A DNA stretch of 52,665 nucleotides from a virus. The notes under the pieces are model-generated. The model saw only the letters and a list, made by a program, of their open reading frames with translations, ran no database searches and was not told the DNA's origin. Of this stretch, positions 14,201 to 24,800 are shown piece by piece. A program made the position numbers and the translations under genes. The DNA is taken from the IMG/VR virus record IMGVR_UViG_3300018420_000025, positions 1 through 52,665 of that record, one strand, 5' to 3'. Within the stretch, counting starts at the first letter, position 1. Every line of letters starts with the position of its first letter.

Positions 14201-17200
14201 AATAACTTCGCTATTTCTAAATATATTGCCTGTAAATTTTTCTTTAACTAGTTCATTATAAATAGACTCAACCATAGCATGACCAATAGGATTTTTAGTG
14301 TCCATTAAAGGCTCGTTTGTTTTATTTTTTTTATTGTAAGCTGTTACTTTTTCGTTATAAGCTGTTACAAGTTTATTTATATCACCACTAACACTTTTTA
14401 ATATTCCACCAAAATTAATACTGTTTTCCATGGAGCTTTTAGCTATTTCAAACTTTCCAGTTTTAGTATTATAAGATGAAACTACTACGCTACCCATGGG
14501 TACTTTAGAGTCCATTTTAACTTCTAAATTAAGTCTTTGACCAAACAGTTCTAATGATATATCTGCTAACCCACCTTTTTCAGTAGCTCTTTCTTCAGCA
14601 AGTTTCAGTACTTCTGGTGGAAAACCGTATGCTTGTAAAACTTCTATCATAGCTTGTTCTAAAGCTCTACCTCTATCAGCAAACTCACCAGATTTATATA
14701 ATTCCTCTGTTCTTTCGCTTATAGATAAAGAAAATTTAACAGTATCAAAAGAAGCTAATTCAGCTTGAGTTTCATCTGCAGTTCTAGATATTTTTCTAAG
14801 TTTAGCTTCTACAATTTTATTTATATCCTTTGAGTTGTTTATTATATAATCATCTATAATTATATCAGCTTTTCTTTTAGCTACACGTCTTAATAAAGCT
14901 GTACGTCTTTCTGTTAAGTTTCTTTCGTTGCTTTCTAAAAACCACCTTATATACTCACGTTTATTAGTAATATTTTTTTGTGTGTCTTTTACGTAATTAG
15001 TCTTTTTACCTGTTTTCTTACTAATACCAGAATAATCTTTTTTACCTGTTTTTTCTTGCTTAAACCAAGATTTATAAGCTTTTCTTATAACCGAAATACC
15101 TAAGCTTGGAACAATCTCATCGTACTCATTTCTAATCCAAGCTTCATATTCTGGAGTTGGTTCTCTTTTGCCTGTTTTTTTATTTTTAGCAATTTTAGGA
15201 ACGTTATCATCAAGCATTTTACGTATATCCGTTAAAATTAACTTTTCCATTTTAGCTTCTAAATTTGCAGGATTTTGTTCTATTAAAGCTTCAACGGTCT
15301 GTAATACAGCTGCATCGACAAACTCTTGATCTTCTAGTTGAACGTCAAAATCTTTTAAAGCTCTAGCTTTAGTATCTGGAGTAGTAGGCTCTTGTTTTTT
15401 GCCTTGCGTATCATCAGCTATATCTCTAACATCTGGATCATCAAGCGAAACATCTTTTCTTTTTGTAGCTAATTTTTTAGCAGCATCTAGTTTAGCAAAA
15501 CCAATATCAGACATAATACGCTCACCTATAGTTATATCTTCTTTACTATCAGCTTTTCTTTGCGCTTGTGGATCATAACCCATTAATCTGTCACGAGCAG
15601 ATTCTATAGTAGCTTTTGTTTTTTCAGGGCTCATTTTTAAACCCTTTATATAGTTGTTTATAGCACCACCTGATAAAGCTATTGATTCAAATAAATCGTT
15701 AAATTCATTACTTTTTCTAAACTCATCTTGAGTGTATTCAATACCTTGTTCTTTTAATTTATCTTTTAGTTTTTGCTCTATTTCGTTTACAGCACTAACC
15801 GCTCCACTTCTTGATATAGATTTTGAAGCTTTTCCACCAACAACTTCTTCGTCAGGTGGTATTTGTAAAGATAAAGTTCTACCTAAAGCTCTGTTTTGAA
15901 AACTTCTAATATAAGCTAAAACATCTTCAGCTGTTCTCATATTAAACAACCAAGATTTATTTCCAAAAGCTTTTTTATAAACACCGTTTAAAAAAGACTT
16001 TAAGCTTAACATAACGTTTTCGTTGTTTTTAGACACTATACCAGCATTAATAAATTCACCGTATAATGGTTTTAACTCGTCTAATCTTATGCCTCCTTTA
16101 TTTATATATTGATCTAATCTTTTTCTTGCTGTTTTATATCTTTCTTTTTTAAGATCACCTCTTTGATATAAATTTTCTAAATGATTACTTAATTCTTTTA
16201 AAGCTTGTTTGTGTTTTGCTTCAGCTTCTACGCCAGTAATAACACCTGCTTTTATATCTTCTAAATGCTGTAATTCGTGAAGAGCAGAATAAGCTATAAA
16301 AGCTCTTTGGTCTCTATTAAGAGCTGGATCTTTAAGATTATTTATAACGTTGTCTTCTATTAATATTATTTGATTTAAGTTTTCTACAACAGTACCTGGA
16401 GCACTTTTAAGCTGATTAGAAAGGCTTTCGTACTTATCCATCGTTATATCTCCTTTCTCTACTAAACCTATTAAATGTTTTTGTGCAGCGGCAAAATCTT
16501 TAAACTCTAAAGTATCTGCGTTTTCAGTATCTTGAGCTACTTTTAAATAATTTTTATATTGACCAAAATAATAAGCAGATTCAACATCAACATTATCTTT
16601 ACCTAAAACGCTTTGTAAAGCCTCTAGTCTTCTTTCTTCTGGTTTTTTTCTTAATTGTTCGTTTTCGTTAACTAAAACGTTTATTTTATTTTTTATTTTT
16701 TGTAGCCTTTTGTTTTCATAATTTGTTCTTTCGCCAGGTCCTTTAATAGAACCTTGAGACATAGCCTCGCTTTTAAGCTCTCTAATTTTTGCCATGTTTT
16801 CAAAAAGCGTACGTATATCGCTATCGTCCATGTTAGCAACATCTGCAAAAGTAGTAAAATCAGCTAAAGCAGCTTCTTTCATTAGTTTCATTATTTCTAC
16901 TTCGTAATAACGCATTTCTTCTTGTTGAGCAGGTGTTAATGAAGTTGGGTTTCTTTCTAATAAATTATCATAAGAATTTTTTAAATCTATTAGTCTTGCT
17001 TGTCTTTCTGCGCTTTCTTTTCTTTCTTTTCTAGTAGTAACTTCACTTCTAACTGAGTTTATAACACTCATACCCATAGAAGGACCTTGAATAGCTAATG
17101 ATGAAAAAACTACGTTCATAAAAAAATCTGGATCAATACCATCTAAAAGACTCTTGTTTTCTTTTAATACAGCGTTATCAACTAAGTTATGACCTATTTG

Positions 17201-18889
17201 TGTTAATACTTCTTCTGTTGTTTCAACACCAGTGTTAAAACCATAAAAACCTACGCCTTTAACCACGTTTTTAAAAGTAATAGGACCAGTTGATTTTGCT
17301 ACTTGAGCTAATCTTTTCATGATATTCATAGTACCTAAACGCTCTGCTACCATTGCAATACCGCCATACGTTATAGAAGAAAAAGCTTTATCTCTTTCAG
17401 TTACGTTTAAATCATCTTCGTATTGATCTATTATTTTTAACAACCTTAATCTTTCGCTTTCGTTTTCTATAGTAGACAACTCTTTTCTTAATTTAGGTAA
17501 TTGTTTAGCAGCGTTTCTTTGTCTTTCTTCTAAAGAAGCTAATTTAGAACCTCCTTCAACAAGACCAAAGCTAGCAGAAATAGCAGTTGCTGCTCTATTA
17601 GCAACAGCTTGTTTAACAACACCTTTAGCCGCTGCCGCATATAAACCACCAGCTAATAAAGCACTAGAAATACTAAAAACATTTTCAGAAACAATATTGT
17701 TTATAATTTCACCAGACTCTCTAAATGTTAAATCTTTTGCTCTTTGTGGAAGAGGTAGCATAGCTTCTTTTTTAAGCTTTAATAACTCATTATAGCTATA
17801 TACCGCGTCATAATCAAGTGGATCTCCAACGCCTAACCACTTCATTATTCCAGCGCCTTGCATAGCTGCATCACTTAAAGCTAATTCAAGATTAATCTTA
17901 GATCTTTGATCAAAACGATAACGTAAATTAAAAGCTTTCATAGCAATATCAGCATTGTTTGTTTTTTCTACGTTGTCGTGAAACTTATTAATTACAGGTG
18001 TTAGCTTATTATATTTTTCTATTAAAGCGTTGTACTCTTTTATTTTTTGTGGAGAAGAGTTTTGATCTACTTTACCTATTTTTTTAAACTCTGACTCTAA
18101 TTCATCTATTTGTTTTTTTAGACTACTACTTTTTTCTTCTATATAATCAGACATAACTTTACTAGTGTTCTGCCCAGCATATCCTTTCCAGCTTTGTATT
18201 ATATCAATATTTCTTTCAGGATCTGTAAATAGTGGTAGGTTTTCAGTACCTTGTGTTTTAAGTTTTTTGTCTTTTTCAACAGCATCCTTAAACAATGTAA
18301 TATATTTTTCATCAACTTCATCACTAGCATCGAATACGCTGTAAAAATCGTTTTGCAAATTTTCTTGCATTTCAGCTCGCAGGTTATCATCATCTAAAGT
18401 ACTTATATATCTTTGCGCTGCTCTGTTTCTTTCTTCATTAATAGCAACCTCAATATCACCTTGTGATACTAAGTCAAAATTAAAAGTTTCATTATTTTTA
18501 AAGTCTTCATAATCACTATACTTTAAACCTCTACCTTTTTCAAAATAAGTTTTTAAATCTTCTTCTTCGCTTGTATTGTATCTCTTTTTAGAAAATATAC
18601 CAGCCTGTAGTTGTGTAAAGTTACCTTCTCTATCTCTATAATCTTGAAATCCTTTGTATTGAATATTGTCTATGTTAACATATTCGTTTGTTGAAAAATA
18701 CTTATTACCAACGCTTTGTATAACGTTAGGACTATTTCTAGTAATATTATTCATTATATTATAAACCTCAAACTTAGAGTCAGGTTTAGGTGTTAAAGCC
18801 TCTGCATCAGGATTTTGTTGTAAAAAATTTTGTAATGACTGAGGTCTAACAAACACTGTAGAACCATCTCGCAATTTATATTCTGACAT
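11204..18889 (-). CDS. Giant internal/ejection protein with peptidase, nuclease and HAD phosphatase motifs
   Basis: 2561 residues. The N-terminal third has acidic coiled coils and Gly/Ala-rich hydrophobic helices (around 400-600) of the type that cross membranes when virion proteins are ejected. Downstream, His871-Glu-Leu-Gln-His875 is an HEXXH zinc peptidase motif. Asp1443 with Glu1456 and Lys1458 (LADISL ... LNLEVK) fits a PD-(D/E)XK nuclease. DFDET (Asp1717, Asp1719), VLTARP and VDD (1852-1853) fit the HAD phosphatase motifs. The C-terminal 500 residues carry further hydrophobic helices and a basic end (KKKYRGPRFKGM). Multi-domain 'polyvalent' proteins like this are known to enter the cell with phage DNA. 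The order with the 592- and 263-residue proteins mirrors podovirus ejection-protein sets. Activity is not shown by motifs alone. Confidence 0.8.
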   Translation of the reverse strand: MSEYKLRDGSTVFVRPQSLQNFLQQNPDAEALTPKPDSKFEVYNIMNNITRNSPNVIQSVGNKYFSTNEYVNIDNIQYKGFQDYRDREGNFTQLQAGIFSKKRYNTSEEEDLKTYFEKGRGLKYSDYEDFKNNETFNFDLVSQGDIEVAINEERNRAAQRYISTLDDDNLRAEMQENLQNDFYSVFDASDEVDEKYITLFKDAVEKDKKLKTQGTENLPLFTDPERNIDIIQSWKGYAGQNTSKVMSDYIEEKSSSLKKQIDELESEFKKIGKVDQNSSPQKIKEYNALIEKYNKLTPVINKFHDNVEKTNNADIAMKAFNLRYRFDQRSKINLELALSDAAMQGAGIMKWLGVGDPLDYDAVYSYNELLKLKKEAMLPLPQRAKDLTFRESGEIINNIVSENVFSISSALLAGGLYAAAAKGVVKQAVANRAATAISASFGLVEGGSKLASLEERQRNAAKQLPKLRKELSTIENESERLRLLKIIDQYEDDLNVTERDKAFSSITYGGIAMVAERLGTMNIMKRLAQVAKSTGPITFKNVVKGVGFYGFNTGVETTEEVLTQIGHNLVDNAVLKENKSLLDGIDPDFFMNVVFSSLAIQGPSMGMSVINSVRSEVTTRKERKESAERQARLIDLKNSYDNLLERNPTSLTPAQQEEMRYYEVEIMKLMKEAALADFTTFADVANMDDSDIRTLFENMAKIRELKSEAMSQGSIKGPGERTNYENKRLQKIKNKINVLVNENEQLRKKPEERRLEALQSVLGKDNVDVESAYYFGQYKNYLKVAQDTENADTLEFKDFAAAQKHLIGLVEKGDITMDKYESLSNQLKSAPGTVVENLNQIILIEDNVINNLKDPALNRDQRAFIAYSALHELQHLEDIKAGVITGVEAEAKHKQALKELSNHLENLYQRGDLKKERYKTARKRLDQYINKGGIRLDELKPLYGEFINAGIVSKNNENVMLSLKSFLNGVYKKAFGNKSWLFNMRTAEDVLAYIRSFQNRALGRTLSLQIPPDEEVVGGKASKSISRSGAVSAVNEIEQKLKDKLKEQGIEYTQDEFRKSNEFNDLFESIALSGGAINNYIKGLKMSPEKTKATIESARDRLMGYDPQAQRKADSKEDITIGERIMSDIGFAKLDAAKKLATKRKDVSLDDPDVRDIADDTQGKKQEPTTPDTKARALKDFDVQLEDQEFVDAAVLQTVEALIEQNPANLEAKMEKLILTDIRKMLDDNVPKIAKNKKTGKREPTPEYEAWIRNEYDEIVPSLGISVIRKAYKSWFKQEKTGKKDYSGISKKTGKKTNYVKDTQKNITNKREYIRWFLESNERNLTERRTALLRRVAKRKADIIIDDYIINNSKDINKIVEAKLRKISRTADETQAELASFDTVKFSLSISERTEELYKSGEFADRGRALEQAMIEVLQAYGFPPEVLKLAEERATEKGGLADISLELFGQRLNLEVKMDSKVPMGSVVVSSYNTKTGKFEIAKSSMENSINFGGILKSVSGDINKLVTAYNEKVTAYNKKNKTNEPLMDTKNPIGHAMVESIYNELVKEKFTGNIFRNSEVISKDLQPLIDHYLAKPYGGVEAIEILGLGLYSFVENSRLKGVPYIKDLGKVKTKLRVFNSGAKAKMNKRTSNVKVMRKGKMQNDRYVRFTLQYQNTLTGLKKPSDQSVINEESIRNMLGLQPEFKQPIGDINKLSKAISNGRITNKESRGMSTFDFDETLIDKGENFIIAKKDDEEIKISSGQWPIEGPRYAELGYEFDFTDFVNVRGGIEGPLLQKMRNQVKKFGPENVFVLTARPPQSATAIHEWLKTKGINIPFENITGLGNSTGEAKAMWMLEKFSEGYNDMYFVDDALPNVKAVKNALEQLDIKSNVQQAKSKFSLGISENFNNILEDVTGIDSKKRFSAMKARKRGESKGKFRFFIPPSHEDFVGLLYNFMGKGRLGDSHRKFFEQALVRPLNRAYREIDTAKQAIANDYKSLNKQFSDINDMLVKKTPDKDFTYQDAIRVYLWNKHGYTIPGLAATDQANLVKIVTDNADLVSYAEAVNKISRQEAYVDPGPNWETGNIRIDLVDATGRVGRASYFAEFNENADKMFDEANLNKIEAAYGKSFREALEDMLHRIKTGVNRPKGASARPNAFMNWLNASVSGVMFFNTRSALLQQLSNINFINFADNNIIAAAKAFANQKQYWKDFAFIFNSDMLKQRRGGLQTDINGAELAEAIKKARPGNMFDQVAIITGKALKLGFLPTQIGDSIAIATGGAAFYRNRINKYIKDGLSKKEAEAKAFTDLQDITNSTQQSARPDMTSKQQAMWIGKLVLNFLNTPSQYNRIIKKAGSDIINRRITPPNTTQFQSDASNMSRILYYGAIQNLIFYGLQTALFAVMFDDDKEENEQFLKKKERVINGTIDTILRGSGIYGVAVSTIKNMAIKFLEQREAGYNKDESAVLMELLNFSPVVGIKARKLVNAEKTLNYNENIISEMETFDADNPAWSAATNYIEVAGPPANRIYQKATNLRDAMNNEYTALQRVMLFSGYTKWSLGIEDDLQRKKKYRGPRFKGM

Positions 18890-18890
18890 G

Positions 18891-20669
18891 TTATATTATA
18901 CTATTTAATTTTTCTATTAATGCCGCGTCTTTTACTTCTTTGCCTCCTGGAAAATAATATTTGTTACCTTCTTTTGTAAAATCATTATATCTTAACTTTC
19001 CTCTTATTATTGGATTTGTTTGATCTTGTATTTGCGTTTCTGTTAAGGTATTTAAGCCTTCTGGTTTGTTTAAATTTTCACCTTCAAATATTATATCAAA
19101 AGCGTTACCACTACCAATTGTACGCTGAAGCTTATCGGTATAGGTTCCTTTTTCAGCGTCTGCTATGTTTCTTTTATAAATCGAAGTAATACCGTTATTT
19201 GTTACAGCTTTGTATTGATCTTTACCATCACTATAGAAATAAGGTTGACCATTAGCTAGTGAGTCCATAAATCTATTAACATCGTTTTCAAGCACTTGTT
19301 TTTCTTCCATAAATTTTATTTCGCTAATTGATGGTTTTTCTGGCAGTTTATTAGCTGGATTATTTGGCGAGACTTTCCACTCTTGTTGTTGTTTAAATTT
19401 TGTTTGTTCTACACCGTTCTGAATTAAATAATCTTTAACATCAGGGCTATTAGGATTTAAAGCTGTTTTTAATTCATTAGTTACACCTTGTTTCCAAACA
19501 GCTAATTTACCCGCTTCTTCTTTAGTTAAAGTTTCTTCTGTTTTATCTTTACCAAACTCTCTTTCAATATATTTTTGAGTTCCATCAAAAACAGCTTTTG
19601 GAGTTTTAGGATCACCATCGTGATCTATTGTAACTTCAAAAGTAGGGTTGTCTATAAAATTATCAATTATTGTTCTTCCTGAGCTAGCTATACTACCATC
19701 TCTATTAAACTCAAGCGTTGAATCAAATAGACTACTCATCAATTCGTTAGGTGACATTTCATTAGTAGTCTTTTTTAGTAAAGTTGTATAAGTAGAGCCA
19801 TCAGTATTTTCGTCATAATCTCTAGCAAAACCCATTTTAATAGCATCGCCTTGCAGCTGAATAGAAATATTATCATATTTATCAGATTGACTTAATGTTG
19901 CTTTTGGCCATTTTTCCATAGGAACCAAATTAGCATCATCGCCGTACTTAGTATATATTCTTCTTAAGTCATTAATATCAGTTTGATCAAGCTTATCTGC
20001 TTTTTGATACTTATCAAAAAAACTTGTTACTTTATCTATATTTTCTACAATACCTTTAGGTAAATAAAACTTACCATCTTTTATTTCTATATAATCATCT
20101 AAAATACCATCAGCGTAAGCTTGTTGAAAAATAATATCTTCTGGAAGATTAAGACCGCTATAACTAGCGTTTATTTGTCTACCATCAGGATCTGTAATAA
20201 AACCTTTGTGTTGTATATCATGTGCATTTTTTTTACTGTTTTGATAAATTGAAGTTTCTTCTTCTAAACTTGATAAACCAATATCTGCTCGTGATATTAA
20301 ATCTCTACCTTCTTGTGATCTTCCTTTAGCTTCTTCACTTACAGGTAAATTAAATATTCCAACTTTTTTCTTTGTTCCATCGTTGTACATGTTTTGATAG
20401 TCTGTAATAGCTTTGTCTAAAGCTGGTATGGTATTATAAGCGTCTTTATTATCTACTTTAAAATCATCTATTTTAATAGAGTTTTTTTCATTCATTTCAA
20501 GCTTTTTATTAAAAGCTTTAGAAAATAAGTCTATAGCGATAGTACCAGCAAACTGCAAAAACTTATCCATGTTTCTGTTTTCTGGTTGTGACGGGGCTGT
20601 ACGAGTTTTACCTATTCTGCTTAAAGCAGCTATATCTACTACTCTACCTGTTGATGTTTTTTTAGCCAT
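18891..20669 (-). CDS. Probable internal virion protein
   Basis: 592 residues, mostly hydrophilic and helical, beginning with a basic stretch (MAKKTSTGRVVDIAALSRIG) and rich in Lys, Asp and Asn. No signal peptide, cysteines are rare, and no enzyme motif is recognised. It lies between the Gln-rich 263-residue protein and the giant ejection protein, ending two bases before the latter, in the position of the internal core proteins of podoviruses (functionally like T7 gp15). That neighbourhood is the only basis for the call. It could alternatively be a tail-hub component. Confidence 0.55.
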   Translation of the reverse strand: MAKKTSTGRVVDIAALSRIGKTRTAPSQPENRNMDKFLQFAGTIAIDLFSKAFNKKLEMNEKNSIKIDDFKVDNKDAYNTIPALDKAITDYQNMYNDGTKKKVGIFNLPVSEEAKGRSQEGRDLISRADIGLSSLEEETSIYQNSKKNAHDIQHKGFITDPDGRQINASYSGLNLPEDIIFQQAYADGILDDYIEIKDGKFYLPKGIVENIDKVTSFFDKYQKADKLDQTDINDLRRIYTKYGDDANLVPMEKWPKATLSQSDKYDNISIQLQGDAIKMGFARDYDENTDGSTYTTLLKKTTNEMSPNELMSSLFDSTLEFNRDGSIASSGRTIIDNFIDNPTFEVTIDHDGDPKTPKAVFDGTQKYIEREFGKDKTEETLTKEEAGKLAVWKQGVTNELKTALNPNSPDVKDYLIQNGVEQTKFKQQQEWKVSPNNPANKLPEKPSISEIKFMEEKQVLENDVNRFMDSLANGQPYFYSDGKDQYKAVTNNGITSIYKRNIADAEKGTYTDKLQRTIGSGNAFDIIFEGENLNKPEGLNTLTETQIQDQTNPIIRGKLRYNDFTKEGNKYYFPGGKEVKDAALIEKLNSII

Positions 20670-20683
20670 AATTTAAATTTTTA

Positions 20684-21475
20684 TTAAACACGAGCAAAAG
20701 TTCCAAAAGTTCTTTGAAACCAGCCTCTATTAGCAAGTTTAGATGCTCGTAAACCTTCTAGTTGACCAGCTTCTAAAGCTAATAAACCTTGTGTTTTTTG
20801 ATATTCTAAGTTTCTAGCGTCAACAGCACCTTGCAGTCTCATTTGTTCAGCAGCAAATCCACCTTGTGCAACTTGCATTTCAGCTTGTCTTTCCATTTGT
20901 TGAACTTGAGCAGCGCCTCGTGCTCTTAATATATCAGCTTGTCTTGTTTGTTCTGCTAAACTAGCTGTAACTTGTTGTTGTTGTTTTAATTGTGCATTTG
21001 CTATTTGCTGAGCGTTTATCATACCCATTTCTTGCATTTGCTGCAAAGCGTTAGCTTGTTGTTGATTAAAAGCTTCTGTAGCAATATCAGTAGCGGTTCT
21101 ATCAACACCAACCATATCTTCATATACGTTTTCAAAATCAGTTTGTATATTAGCGTATGGGTTTTCTACATCTTTAAAAATATTATCAGTACTTAAATCT
21201 TGAAAGTCACCTTTTAATCTGTCCATTCTACCTTCTGACTCAAGTATTTTATCACGATAACTTCTAGCAGTAGCATATCCTTTTCCTATAGTAGCGCCTA
21301 CAAGACCTCCAATTAAAGCACCTCCTACGGTTCCTACTGGTCCTGCGATTGTTCCAATTTTAGCTCCTAGTGTACCAGCTGCTGCTGCAGCTCCAACAGA
21401 TCCTCCAGCAGTTGCTCCAACATATAGGTTTTTAAAGGGTGATTTTTTTAACGCCATTGACTGTCTTTTCTTCAT
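20684..21475 (-). CDS. Glycine-zipper, Gln-rich internal virion (ejection) protein
   Basis: 263 residues. Residues about 22-65 form an Ala/Gly-rich membrane-active helix with GxxxG spacing (GPVGTVGGALIGGLVGATIG). Residues 130-250 are a long Gln/Ala-rich coiled coil (QQQQVTASLAEQTRQADIL and similar). This combination is characteristic of small ejection proteins that build a trans-envelope channel in short-tailed phages (compare T7 gp14, P22 gp7 in role). A second start at Met7 (MALKKSPFKNLYVG) would give the S-P-x-K tag seen in the basic cluster at the N-terminus. The next genes are the 592-residue protein and the giant ejected enzyme. Confidence 0.72.
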   Translation of the reverse strand: MKKRQSMALKKSPFKNLYVGATAGGSVGAAAAAGTLGAKIGTIAGPVGTVGGALIGGLVGATIGKGYATARSYRDKILESEGRMDRLKGDFQDLSTDNIFKDVENPYANIQTDFENVYEDMVGVDRTATDIATEAFNQQQANALQQMQEMGMINAQQIANAQLKQQQQVTASLAEQTRQADILRARGAAQVQQMERQAEMQVAQGGFAAEQMRLQGAVDARNLEYQKTQGLLALEAGQLEGLRASKLANRGWFQRTFGTFARV

Positions 21476-21510
21476 AATAGTTTTTTTATTATAGTTACAC
21501 TTTTTGTATT

Positions 21511-21861
21511 TTATTTACTATTTAGCTGTACCATAGAACCTATACTAAACATTTCGGATTTTTTATCAGAGTTATTTACAAATTGTACTTCTGCATGATA
21601 ACCTAATACGCTAGCTAAATTTACTGTATTATCTTTAGAAAACATATAATAATTATTTCCAGGTGGAATTGCAGACGAACTATTTATTCTTATAGTATAT
21701 TCATTAAAATTAGATACAAGTATTTCTGATACTGGCCCTATCTCAATAGGACTAGTGCTAGCTCTATCAAAACCCGCTACTTGAGATGTTTGCAAGTAAT
21801 AAACTATATCACCAACTTGTAAAGAAGTGTTTATTTGTCCTGTAAATTGTAATTCTATCAT
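21511..21861 (-). CDS. Small beta-rich protein between adhesin and ejection genes
   Basis: 116 residues with strand-rich pattern: QVGDIVYYLQTSQVAGF, IGPVSEILVSNFNEYTIRI, NNYYMFSKDNTVNLASVLGYHAEVQF and SEMFSIGSMVQLNSK. I recall similar small proteins next to fibre genes in uncultured marine phages, suggesting a tail- or fibre-associated protein, but no function is established. It follows the 1393-residue adhesin by one base. No signal peptide or cysteine. Confidence 0.6.
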   Translation of the reverse strand: MIELQFTGQINTSLQVGDIVYYLQTSQVAGFDRASTSPIEIGPVSEILVSNFNEYTIRINSSSAIPPGNNYYMFSKDNTVNLASVLGYHAEVQFVNNSDKKSEMFSIGSMVQLNSK

Positions 21862-24800
21862 TTATGATATTTTTAATATGTTATCTATTTTTAAATTAGC
21901 TGTAATATTGTTTTCACCCATTGATTTTACAGCTATATTTGCTGTTATTGTAACAGAGTTACTACTACCAATAAAAGTAAGAGTTTCACCTTGTCTAATA
22001 TTTTGATTGCTACTTAATATTACGTTAGAACCTTCTATTCTTTCAACGTAAGGTTTATTGTTAGAATCTATGGATTTTGCATCTACAAAAGTATTTGCAA
22101 AAGTTAGTTTACTACCAACTCTAAGCGTTTGAGGTGAAGAAAGAATAACAGCATTATCAGATTCTAACAATCTTACAATAGTAGGTGCTCCATTTATAGA
22201 TTGACCAGCTAAATTTTTTCCTTCAACTAAAGTTTGTCCAACAGCTAGATCGTCAATATTGTCATTAAAAGCTATTTTAGTAGTTGATACAAAAGTATTA
22301 TTAAGAGTTTTTTCTAATGCTTTAGGTTTTATACCAGATATACTACTTACAGGAATAATAGCGCTATCAGAAACGTTAGAAGTAGTTGTTGTTGTTAAAG
22401 CATTTAAAGTTGCTTTTAAGTTTCTTAACTCAAAATTAGTATTGTTAAAATTACTTGCCGCCTTTGCTCCAACGCCTGTAAATGTCAATGTTATACCGTC
22501 TGAAAAGTTTTGTCCCACACTGATTGTAATTTTTTTATCAGTAGAATCTATAGCAGTAATAGCAGGTGATCCAATTATACTACCAGAACTAACAGCGGTA
22601 ATAGTATTACCTACAGATAAATTTTCAACATTGTTCAGTGTAACTATTCTTCCACCTGTAGCATCACCAACATCAACAACGCCGTCAACAGTTTTTGTAA
22701 TTGTAGATTCAAAATCTTCTATTAAAGGCTGTCTTTTTATAACAATTCTTTTATCGTTACTAACTGTATAAGTCCAAGAAAGTGTTTGTTCTACCTCGCC
22801 AATAGGAACACTACTAGTTAAAACATCGTCTATAGTAACAAGAGAAGGAGATACATCTACCTCTACGTCTGTTGGGAAAGTAAGAACAGAAGTACTTGTT
22901 TCAGAAGAACTAGTAAAAGTAATTTTCTTTTTAGCATATTGATATATTTTCTTTGTTTGACTTATTTTAGATAAAACACCACTTAATTGTAGTTCTGTAT
23001 CAAAATGAGGTTCTGCTTGTAATCTTACGCTATAAACAACATTACTAGTTGACGTTGGAAACGTTATAGCTTGTTGATATATACCACTACTGTTTAATTT
23101 TTCAAAAGAAAGCTTATCAAATGTTGTACTAAATTTATTAGATGAAAAATTATAATACTTAACCGTAGCATCGTCTGTAGTAATAGTTAATGAAAAAGTA
23201 GCAAAAGGATCACCAACAATACTTAGTTGTTTAACGCCGCCAGGCTCAGATATATGCTCTTCGTTTATATTAAACTCAGTTATTACATATTCACCGCTTT
23301 CACCTCTACCACCTGGTTCTGATTCTGTACCACTACCAGTAATATTAGTGCCTTGCCAGGTTAAATGTCTGCAAAGCATGTTTGGTTCTCTTGTTGGTGT
23401 AGCTTGATTATCATAAATAAACTCATGAGTACTTTTATACCACGTAATGTTTGTCCATGTAGAACTAGTACCAGGCACACTACCATCACCTGGTTTAAAC
23501 TGCGCAAACCAAGGATGCAAGTTTATACTACTAAACGATTGATACAAACAAGGATTTGTTGGGTCACCCGGTATACATCCAACTGGAAAATTATTAAAAG
23601 TACCTGGCGTACCTTGGATAGGCTGTGGTCCAGTAGTGTTTGTACCATAAGCGGCATGATATATAGCTCTATTACCAACCATACCATGATTTCTACAGTT
23701 GTTAGTCACTTTTTTAAATTGATTACCCGTAATATAAGGAAATGTAAAAACAACACCCGAAGGAAAATTAGCAGATGGACCACACTTGCCATCGTGCGAT
23801 GGTATTTGGCCTAAATTTTGACCACACCAACCACCATGTGTTTCATCACAAATTACATTCATATGAAATTCATCTGTATTAGGTCCATTCATATGAGCAT
23901 AACCTTCTGACGCGTTATCAAAATAGTCGCATTTTATTAATATATATGCATAAGAGTTTGTTAACTGGTTTGGATTAAACTTTCCCTGATCTGAATAATC
24001 TTCATTTCTATGTCCAAAACTAGGTATAACTATACCATCTCCGTTTGGACTGTTTATAGCTGGTTTTATATTAAGACTAATTGCATTATAAGCTCCTATA
24101 TAATTTAAAAGCAAAGGTTTATTAGGTGTTGTTATTTGTCCTTTTACCCCAGCATGCATATTGTTGATTGTAGGTAGATAATGAACTTGCCCGTGATGAG
24201 TTGGGTAATTTTGATCAGGACCTAAATAATTGGATCTTCTACTATACCCGTATTGTATTATTTTATAGTGTTTACCGTGTTCATGGTGTCCATCTATCAT
24301 TTCAGGAAGCTTACCGCCATTAGTTGTAAAAAGTACTCTAAGCTTTTGCGAATCACATAACTCTGGAAAACTATTACACTGCATGTCTATTTCATTTCTA
24401 TAAGAAGAATTTGGTGCAGTTGATTTATGATATTTAACAGTTGGGTGCATAACTTGACAATTATCATATAACCAAGAACCTAGCAATCTTTTTCTTTTAT
24501 CCCATATTTTTATCAAATAACCATTTCTGTTTTGCGCTTTAAATTGAGCAACGTCTATTATATTACCTTTTGCATCTTGTTTAGATATATTTAAATTAAA
24601 CCAAGGTAAACCTACAACAGAATCCCAATTTTGGTTTGAACCTAAACTAGTAATTGCCGATGGATCTGGAGGTGTTCCACCAACTGGAACTGCTGGCGTT
24701 ACTCCACTAGAATGAAAAAATTTTTGCAACCATTGCGCCCATGAAAAGTTTTGAGTTGGCGTCATGCCAGGATTATAACCACCAGCACCTACTGGCGCGT

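Noticed and set aside
22259-23814. Plus-strand open frames of 170 and 149 codons opposite the adhesin
   Set aside because: They are antisense to a continuous coding frame, have no start signals and unusual composition (Trp, Cys and Ser runs).
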